Shown here in pieces: positions 57,250 through 64,000 of a stretch of 64,000 nucleotides of DNA (positions are counted from its first letter, which is position 1; each line of letters begins with the position of its first letter). The DNA is from Toxonevra muliebris (Eukaryota > Arthropoda > Insecta > Diptera > Pallopteridae): positions 93,241,235-93,305,234 of the forward strand of contig OY829326.1 of assembly GCA_963691655.1 (NCBI GenBank), written 5' to 3'. A program made the translations under genes and the position numbers. Below the pieces are notes generated by a model that saw only the letters and a program-made list of their open reading frames with translations, did no database searches and had not been told where the DNA came from.

Positions 57250-60200
57250 ATGGACGCCAACTCAATTCGAACTTTGACAGTGGATGCTTTAAAGGAAAAG
57301 TTAAGAGAGCTAAACTTAAGTACAGTGGGACGGAAGATAGAATTGCAAAAGAGACTTTTACAATACAATGGTTTAGGTGAAGAAGCTGGTAGTGACATAG
57401 AATCGTTAAATTCTGAGTACACAGATGCACCAATGGGCGTTGCACAAAATCAACGTGTTGAAAGGTCGTTTTTTACTTTACGCGATATTCAGGATGGCGT
57501 ATCTATGTTTTCTGGCAACGATTCACATGACATCAATCAGTGGGTTACGGAATTTGAAAACATAGCTGACACAGTTGGGTGGAATGCATTACAAAAATTT
57601 GTGTATGCTAAGCAACTTTTACAAGGAGCCGCTAAACTTTTTGTAAGAGGTCTGGTAGGAGCTAATAGCTGGATTGCGTTGAGGAAAGAATTAATAGAAG
57701 AGTTTGGCGAAAAGTTATGTGCTGCAGAAGTGCATCGCGCTCTCAGGAATAGGCGTAAACGAATGAATGAAAGTTTACAAGAATATTTATACGTGATAAT
57801 AGAGATGGGGAAGCCAATTGAATTGGATGAACAAAGTATTATTGAATACTTTGTTGAAGGGGTACCTGATACAAAATCTAACAAGACAGTGTTATACCAA
57901 GCAAATTCTTTGAAAGAGTTGAAGCAACAAATACGAATATATGAGAAAATAAGAGGTCCTCATCCATCATTAAATAGATTGAGTGCATCTCAGGGGTTTT
58001 CAGGGAATAAGGCAGGGGACAGAAATCAGCAACAGGTATCAAAAAGGAAGTGTTTTAAGTGCGGGGAAGAGGGGCATATAGCCAAGGATTGCAACAGTGA
58101 AAATATTACATGTTTTAAATGTCAGCAGAAGGGGCATTATTCGTATCAGTGCAAAAATAAACAAACTGGTGGAAAAGAAGTAAAAACTGAACATGTGAGC
58201 ATGATATCTAATGACGTTACAAAAACAAACGCAGTAAAAAAAGGTAGCATGTCTTTCGTTGATATTACTATAAACAATTTTACCTTTAGTGCTTTATTCG
58301 ACACAGGCAGTGATTTGTGTATTATAAGATATGATACGCTAATGATGTTGGGCGACATAGAATTATCAAAGGATAAATTGCATTTGTTGGGAATCGGTAG
58401 AGGCGAACTCACGACATTGGGTAGCTTCAATTCCGAGATTGCTTTTGATGGGGTGACAGTAAACATAGTTTTTCACGTGGTTAGGGAACGAGATATAGCA
58501 TATGCGGCAATTTTGGGAAATAGCATTCTTAAGGATGTGGACATTATTGTCAGAGAGAGTGGCATTGAATTTGTCAATAAAGCTGTTGCTGCGGTAACAG
58601 AGGAAGTAGATATCGACAGAGAGTTTGATATAGAGGTTGCAACGGAACAAACAGTGGTCGGCAGAGAAGTCGGCGGAGATGGAAAAGGGAAAGAAGAAGT
58701 TGTCGCAAATGAATTTATGTTATTGAACGAGTTCAATGCATTATGTTTAACCACGAATTTTGAAGTTGATACCAAGCCAATAGATGTTGATCTTGTACCT
58801 TTAGAAAAGCGCGAAATAAAAGAAATAGAAGCATTGATCGCCAATTATACACCAAAGAAGCCAGCTAGTTTTCCCATAGAAATGAAGTTAATATTAAAGA
58901 ATGACGTGCCTGTATACCAAGCTCCGCGAAGAACTTCGTATGCAGACAGATGTGTGATCGAGAAACAGGTTAAAGAGTGGTTAGCTGAGAAAGTTATAGT
59001 TCCAAGTAGGTCGGAATATACGTCGCCAGTTGTTTTAGTTTCTAAAAAAGATGGGTCCAAACGTTTATGTTGTGATTTTAGGAAGGTAAACGAAAATATA
59101 ATTAAAGATAATTTTCCAATGACTTTGATGGACGAAGTTCTAGAGAAGTTACAGGGTGCAAACATATTTTCTACACTGGATTTAATGAATGGATATTTCC
59201 ATGTGCCTATTGATCCTGATTCGAGAAAGTATACTTCATTTGTTACCCACAATGGGCAATATGAGTTTTGCTTCGTACCATTTGGTATCTCAAACTCGCC
59301 AGCAGTGTTTTGTAGGTGGATTCAGGCAATTTTTCAAAATTTATTAAATGACGGGACGGTAGTAATATACATGGACGACATAGTAATTCCAGCTAAGGAT
59401 AAAGTTGAAGGTGTTCGAAAACTAAAAACTGTGTTAAGAGTAGCAAGCGATAATGGGTTGCGTATTAGGTGGTCAAAATGCCAGTTCCTAAGGGAGAAAA
59501 TAAACTTTTTGGGATACATTATTGAAAAGGGGAAAATTCTACCATCGGATGAAAAGACAAGGGCAATAAGCAGTTTTCCGGTGCCCACAAATAAGAAGGA
59601 ACTGCAACGGTTTTTAGGCTTAACGTCCTATTTTAGGAGATTCGTTAATAATTTTGCAGGGATAGCCAAACCGATTTCGGATTTACTCAGGAAAGATGAA
59701 AAATTTAAAATAGAGGATAAACACCTACTAGCAATTCAAGAATTAAAAAACGCTCTGATCAGAGCACCTGCTTTAAAGCTCTATAATCCTATGGCGGATA
59801 CGGAAATACATACTGACGCTTCCAAATATGGCTACGGGGCGGTATTGCTCCAGAAAGACTCCGAAGACCAATTGCTACACCCAGTGGAATATATGAGCCG
59901 TAAAACCACACCAGCTGAAGAAAAATACACTTCGTACGAACTCGAAGTGCTAGCCATAATTCAGGCCTTAAAGAAATGGCGTGTTTATGTTAAGGACATG
60001 AAATTTAAAATCGTCACAGATTGTAACGCATTCGCGATGACAGTGAAGAAAAAAGACGTTCCGGATAGAATAATGAGATGGGCGATGTATTTACAAGAAT
60101 ATGATTTCGTAATAGAGCATAGAACAGGGTCGCGTATGAAACATGTAGATGCGTTAAGTCGCATATACTGTCTTTTAATCGAAAATTCGTTAAAGTTTAG

Positions 60201-61473
60201 ATTAAAGGCAGCACAAGCGGAAGACGACTGGATAAGGGCGGTAAAAAAGGTGTTAGAAAAAGATAGGTACGAAGACTTCTTTCTGAGAAACGAAGTACTT
60301 TACAAAGATCCCGTTAAGGAGTTGTTGGTGGTGCCTTCAATAATGGAAGAAGAAATTATTAAGTTAGCACACGGCCAAGGTCATTTTGCAGCCAAGAAAA
60401 CACAGGAATTGACAGAAAAATTTTATTTCATTCCAAAATTAAGCACAAAGGTGGGTAAAGTAGTGAAGGGATGTGTAGAATGCATTATCACAGATGCCAA
60501 GCTTGGGAAGAAGGAAGGCTTGTTGACGCCAATTGACAAGGCTTGTGAACCACTAGGGACATATCACATCGATCATGTGGGTCCGCTAACGGAAACGCGT
60601 AAAAAATATAATCATATTTTTGTAGTGGTGGACGGGTTTACTAAATTTGTGTGGTTGTATCCGACTAAATCTACTGGAACGGAGGAAGTTATTGACAGGC
60701 TGCAAAAACAATCAGCGACATTTGGTAACCCTAGACGTATAGTTTCAGATAGGGGAGCGGCGTTTACATCAAATCTTTTTAAGGATTATTGCGAGCAGGA
60801 AAGAATTCAACTCTTATTAATCGCAACGGGTGTGCCTCGTGGTAACGGCCAAGTAGAGCGAGTGCACAAAACAGTCATCCCAATGCTCTCAAAACTGTGT
60901 CATGATAATCCTGCCCACTGGTACAGTCATGTGAACAAAGTACAGCAGATTATAAATAATACAGCGCCGCGAAGTACAAAAGCGACTCCTTTCAAAATTT
61001 TGACAGGATTAGAAATGCGAACGGTAGATTATCCAGACTTACGACAATTTTTGAATGACACAGACATAAACGAATTAAACATTGAGCGAGATATGGTGCG
61101 GAAAAATGCACAAGAAAACATTGGTAAAATACAAGATGAGAACAGGAAAACATTTGACAATAAACGGAAATTAGAAACAAAGTACAAACTAAATGACATA
61201 GTGGCGATTAAAAGAACCCAATATGGGACAAATTTAAAATTAAAACCCAAGTATTTAGGACCGTACGTGATAGCCGATAAGCTAAACCACGGGAGGTACG
61301 CAGTAGAAAAGGTTGGGGAACATGAGGGACCTAATAAAACAATCACTGTTGCAGAATTTATGAAGCCTTGGAACCTTTCATTCGGGTCGAATGAACAGTC
61401 AGGACGGCCGAATGTAGGAGGGGAACAAGACGATCAGTTGACAAAGGCAACCCGGACTGGACGACGGTATTAA
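57250..61473 (+). CDS. Gag-Pol polyprotein of Ty3/Gypsy retrotransposon, 1407 aa
   Basis: One frame encodes capsid and replication enzymes of the LTR element. In order: a SAP DNA-binding motif at about residues 6-40 (LTVDALKEKLRELNLSTVGR then KIELQKRLL); a retrotransposon Gag core at about 75-235; two CCHC zinc knuckles at 268-281 and 288-301 (CFKCGEEGHIAKDC, CFKCQQKGHYSYQC); aspartic protease with DTGSD at 351-355; reverse transcriptase at about 540-740 with YMDD at 707-710; RNase H with TDAS at 855-858. Integrase has an HHCC finger (H1041, H1045, C1075, C1078), D1108, D1167 and E1203 (D-58-D-35-E), then a C-terminal KYLGPY motif at 1337-1339. No chromodomain is seen. The ATG at 57250 is the first in frame and places the SAP motif at the N-terminus. 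Gag and Pol share one frame with no shift or stop. The stop lies inside the 3' LTR. All catalytic residues are intact. Confidence 0.97.
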   Translation: MDANSIRTLTVDALKEKLRELNLSTVGRKIELQKRLLQYNGLGEEAGSDIESLNSEYTDAPMGVAQNQRVERSFFTLRDIQDGVSMFSGNDSHDINQWVTEFENIADTVGWNALQKFVYAKQLLQGAAKLFVRGLVGANSWIALRKELIEEFGEKLCAAEVHRALRNRRKRMNESLQEYLYVIIEMGKPIELDEQSIIEYFVEGVPDTKSNKTVLYQANSLKELKQQIRIYEKIRGPHPSLNRLSASQGFSGNKAGDRNQQQVSKRKCFKCGEEGHIAKDCNSENITCFKCQQKGHYSYQCKNKQTGGKEVKTEHVSMISNDVTKTNAVKKGSMSFVDITINNFTFSALFDTGSDLCIIRYDTLMMLGDIELSKDKLHLLGIGRGELTTLGSFNSEIAFDGVTVNIVFHVVRERDIAYAAILGNSILKDVDIIVRESGIEFVNKAVAAVTEEVDIDREFDIEVATEQTVVGREVGGDGKGKEEVVANEFMLLNEFNALCLTTNFEVDTKPIDVDLVPLEKREIKEIEALIANYTPKKPASFPIEMKLILKNDVPVYQAPRRTSYADRCVIEKQVKEWLAEKVIVPSRSEYTSPVVLVSKKDGSKRLCCDFRKVNENIIKDNFPMTLMDEVLEKLQGANIFSTLDLMNGYFHVPIDPDSRKYTSFVTHNGQYEFCFVPFGISNSPAVFCRWIQAIFQNLLNDGTVVIYMDDIVIPAKDKVEGVRKLKTVLRVASDNGLRIRWSKCQFLREKINFLGYIIEKGKILPSDEKTRAISSFPVPTNKKELQRFLGLTSYFRRFVNNFAGIAKPISDLLRKDEKFKIEDKHLLAIQELKNALIRAPALKLYNPMADTEIHTDASKYGYGAVLLQKDSEDQLLHPVEYMSRKTTPAEEKYTSYELEVLAIIQALKKWRVYVKDMKFKIVTDCNAFAMTVKKKDVPDRIMRWAMYLQEYDFVIEHRTGSRMKHVDALSRIYCLLIENSLKFRLKAAQAEDDWIRAVKKVLEKDRYEDFFLRNEVLYKDPVKELLVVPSIMEEEIIKLAHGQGHFAAKKTQELTEKFYFIPKLSTKVGKVVKGCVECIITDAKLGKKEGLLTPIDKACEPLGTYHIDHVGPLTETRKKYNHIFVVVDGFTKFVWLYPTKSTGTEEVIDRLQKQSATFGNPRRIVSDRGAAFTSNLFKDYCEQERIQLLLIATGVPRGNGQVERVHKTVIPMLSKLCHDNPAHWYSHVNKVQQIINNTAPRSTKATPFKILTGLEMRTVDYPDLRQFLNDTDINELNIERDMVRKNAQENIGKIQDENRKTFDNKRKLETKYKLNDIVAIKRTQYGTNLKLKPKYLGPYVIADKLNHGRYAVEKVGEHEGPNKTITVAEFMKPWNLSFGSNEQSGRPNVGGEQDDQLTKATRTGRRY

Positions 61474-61702
61474 ACGAAGCGTGGGTGAAAAGGAAAAACG
61501 AAGAGAAGAGGAAACAGACAAGTTGAGTTGAGGGAATCGAGTTGAGCGAGTTGGTTGAGTTGGTGATAAAGAAACTTAAATTAAAAACTAAAATTGAATT
61601 TAAAACAATACTTTTACTTTTGATAAAATAATTTAATTTAAAATTATATTCAATAACATAATAAAATGAACTGTAAAATAACTTATTAAATAAAAACCTA
61701 CA
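61413..61702 (+). repeat. 3' LTR, 290 bp
   Basis: It matches the 5' LTR throughout as read. The gag-pol frame continues 61 bases into it. No purine tract sits directly before it (the sequence is GGACGGCCGAA); a purine-rich GGAGGGGAA lies just inside. Confidence 0.95.
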
Positions 61703-61706
61703 TTAA
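61703..61706. repeat. Target-site duplication TTAA (3' copy)
   Basis: Matches the TTAA at 56281-56284. Confidence 0.85.
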
Positions 61707-62786
61707 TTATTCCCTTTGTGCAAGAAGATTCATCTCTGGGGACACTTTAAAATGGATGAAACACATTTGTACTTTTTGGTTTTTTTGTTTGTTTTTTTTT
61801 TAATTTTTTCAATTTTTTTATAAATATGCTTTGTGGCATCTGTTGGAGTTTCGTCTCTTGTCTGTAATTTGGATTTTGTTTCAGTGTTTATATTTGCTTT
61901 TTATGCTATTTAGTTTGCTTCCGTACTTAAATTTATAATGAAGATTTCTTCAATGTATTATGCTCACATACATATGCAATAAAACTTTTTTGTTTCTTTG
62001 TTAAGAATAGCTAATGAATTATTCAAACACATACCCACCTACCAATGACGAAGTGTTGGGATTATGAAACTCAAAACATTCAAAATTTTAGAAGCAAAAA
62101 CATCATCTGATAAAATTTATTAAATACTGAACTCATAGTAATTTGCCAAGTTTTTCAACGTCCTTGAAAATCGCATTTTCTCAGAATTTAATGCGTGATC
62201 GCAAAGAAATTTGTCAAAAGTAAAAATAAAGACCACCCTCAATTCCATATGCAATTATAAATGAAAATGTAAATATGTATTTACCAATGCTGTGATTGAA
62301 GCCTTTCATTGTAATTCGAGACATTTTCTCCATTTGTGTTGATTTTTCAAATACACTTGAATGTGCACAAGTGACGTCATTCAAGTACAATTGAAATCGA
62401 AACTGATTGAATTTCTTAATTGATGCAAGAAAAATATATGTTCCTTTGTTTTTAGATGAATGCATGGAAATTTGTTTCTTGCATACATAATAAGATTACG
62501 TCTTTTAAGATTGTAAAGAGTTTAGCACTTAACAAAATTAAATTAGATTTTATTTTAATTGAATTTTTCGAAGAAAGATTAATGGAGGATGTGATAAAGA
62601 CTTTAATTGCATGTGGGTGCTCACACGGATGGAATTAGGTAAAGTATTATGGTAGCCTGGTTAAGCGTTCACGCGTTAAGTTTCAGTCAAAAATTTAGTT
62701 GCACCATTTTAAAAAGATGTATTTTTAAAAATTAATTTCTCGCAAGCTAATTCTGGTGATTTTAGAATTTGATATAAATTGAGTTT
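61707..62786. other. No gene recognised
   Basis: AT-rich DNA with poly(T) near 61780-61815. Short frames at 62214-62465 and 62456-62638 lack motifs. Confidence 0.5.
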
Positions 62787-62789
62787 TAA

Positions 62790-63275
62790 GTGGCTGTTCA
62801 GACGAGTGCAGGCATGAATCATGTCTGAAAGGGAAAGGTAGAAGAAATAGCTAGAGAGAAAGAGATAGCAGAGTTGCACCGAAAATCCAAAAATAAAATA
62901 AAAATCGGCGCATTGATGAAAGTTCCATGTTCATATTGTTCCGATTTTGGCCCTTTCCCTCATAATTTTTTTGAAGTTGAGTAGTTGAAACATGAACGCA
63001 AACAAACAATGCGCATCTAGGGCACACACAGTCTTCATTTTCTTGCTATTTTTTACAAACTTATTTTAATTTCTTAAGAGATTGTTGCTTTTATTTTTTA
63101 TATAATTGATATTTCTTTTGCATTTTTTGCGAACAAAAGAACCTATCTTAATGAGCACAAGAAAAAGTGACAAAATTCCAATTCCACCGTTCCTTTTTGA
63201 TTAGAAAAAGTCCGTCATGGTTGCACTTATGTGAACACGACACGCTTTCATGCTTGCTCCCGTCTGAACAGCCAC
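62790..63275. mobile_element. PIF/Harbinger-like MITE, 486 bp
   Basis: The left end GTGGCTGTTCAGACGAGTGC and the reverse complement of the right end GTGGCTGTTCAGACGGGAGC form inverted repeats, extending inward (GGCATGAA/AGCATGAA). TAA lies outside both ends (62787-62789 and 63276-63278), the three-base TWA duplication typical of PIF/Harbinger. Non-coding. Confidence 0.75.
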
Positions 63276-63278
63276 TAA

Positions 63279-63845
63279 CTCCCTGAGTCGATCATAAAAA
63301 AGAGAGTTATATTTAGGTTATTTTTTCACTGAAACCACTGAGTTTATTTTAATTTTTTTCTATCATACATGATACGGCGGGAGAATTTTTTTTTAAACTC
63401 GAACATTTCATTTTTCATGACTGTAGAGAAAATATTTTTTCTCAGTTCCATATAAATCCACAACTCAATGCGTTTAGTAGACTTTGAGAAAAGGAACATT
63501 TACAAAATCCTTTTTTTTAACAACGGCTCAGGGAATAAATTCAGTTTTGATCGGACATCCTTAGATGTATATCATTTGACGAATATTTTTCCCGTAATTT
63601 ACAATATTCTGCTCGCAATCCTCGAAAAGGTCCCATAATTACATCGAAATAATAAAAATAATGCTAAATTCATGGATTTTCTTGATATATATTTGTATGG
63701 CAAGTCCACTATGTATTATATGAGGGGCTAACAAAGGTACGCTTAGTTGGCAACACTGAATAAATTTTTGGCAAATCAAAAAATGTCAGCTGATTTGGCA
63801 TAGTATCGCAATATTTCATTTTAAGTATCACTGCAAACAGTCAAC
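63279..63845. other. No gene recognised
   Basis: AT-rich DNA. GTTGGCAACACTG at about 63749 and CAGCTGATTTGGC lie upstream of the short ORF at 63846. Confidence 0.4.
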
Positions 63846-63935
63846 ATGGAAACAAGAAAACGCAAAGCTCCTGAGACAGAGTCGGTTCAAAATCCCACCT
63901 TCTTAACAGCAAGTGATTCGGTTTTCCATTCGTAA
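63846..63935 (+). CDS. Candidate short first exon, 29 aa, function unknown
   Basis: CAACATGG is a good fly start context. The frame reads METRKRKAPETESVQNPTFL and ends DSVFHS before a TAA. A basic KRK cluster at the start could act in nuclear targeting. It may be the first exon of a gene running past the window end, or transposon-derived; CATTC|GTAATT at its end is a weak donor. No family recognised. Confidence 0.2.
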   Translation: METRKRKAPETESVQNPTFLTASDSVFHS

Positions 63936-64000
63936 TTGATTTCGGCGTAACGTCGAGCCTGTGGAAATATTTAATGCATGCCAAAAACATATGGAGAGAA

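Larger units (their letters stand above)
56285..61702 (+). mobile_element. Complete Ty3/Gypsy-class LTR retrotransposon, 5.4 kb
   Basis: The element has two 290-bp direct LTRs (56285-56574 and 61413-61702). I found no difference between them on reading, and both begin TGTAGG and end CCTACA. A TTAA target duplication flanks it (56281-56284 and 61703-61706). Inside are a primer-binding site, a long leader and one uninterrupted gag-pol frame; no env frame follows. Gene order protease-RT-RNase H-integrase marks it as Ty3/Gypsy (Metaviridae-type), not Copia or BEL. Identical LTRs and an intact frame imply very recent insertion and possible current activity. The clade is not assigned. Confidence 0.97.

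Noticed and set aside
62215..62265. SINE-like wording CCCTCAATTCCATATGCAATTATAA
   Set aside because: Too short and too diverged from the SINE body to count as a copy.

Overview
The window looks like non-coding DNA, intergenic or within a very long intron, from an insect nuclear genome. A higher fly (Schizophora, perhaps a tephritid) is my best guess. The DNA is very AT-rich, with abundant CA/TG and TA microsatellites, CAA/CAG triplet runs and poly(A)/poly(T) tracts. Transposon families are typical of flies: Tc1/mariner of the DD37E and Tc3-like types, R1-like and RNase H-bearing LINEs, hAT, piggyBac and PIF/Harbinger small elements, a tRNA-derived SINE, and a Ty3/Gypsy LTR element. The species is inference. 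I found no rRNA, CRISPR or bacterial-type gene, and no host protein-coding gene I can name.

The only long open reading frame is the 1407-residue Gag-Pol of a complete, apparently recent Ty3/Gypsy-class retrotransposon at 56285-61702. It has 290-bp LTRs that read as identical, a TTAA target duplication, and intact motifs: SAP domain, Gag, two zinc knuckles, protease, YMDD reverse transcriptase, RNase H and D-D-35-E integrase. The SAP domain at the start of Gag and a C-terminus that runs into the 3' LTR are its distinctive points.

Layout: 1-6.8 kb holds a decayed DD37E transposon (1260-2503) and two LINE scraps. 6.8-9.8 kb holds a dispersed repeat and a 2.1-kb hAT shell (7641-9759, 8-bp duplication) with a piggyBac-type MITE and a palindromic mini-element nested in it. 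12.4-15.3 kb holds LINE remnants, one lying between the halves of the dispersed repeat. 17.4 kb has the first of several degenerate GGTCTGAATTT-type arrays (also 30.6, 42.8 and 43.5 kb). 20.6-22.7 kb holds a LINE tail, a 670-bp foldback element, and a LINE fragment split by a 536-bp hAT MITE. 25.8-27.1 kb has a second DD37E copy. 29-35.7 kb has a palindromic mini-element, a TIR element, SINE copies and a Tc3-like transposon. 38.5-39.7 kb has further mini-element and foldback copies. 46.3-48.0 kb is a decayed RNase H-bearing LINE. 54.5-55.1 kb is an inverted-repeat element. 56.3-61.7 kb is the LTR element. 62.8-63.3 kb is a PIF/Harbinger-like MITE.

Two short ORFs (18435-18578 and 63846-63935) could be host first exons, with low confidence. 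Functionally the window records transposon turnover: one recently mobile LTR element, several dead autonomous elements, and many non-autonomous elements whose ends and target duplications are still readable.
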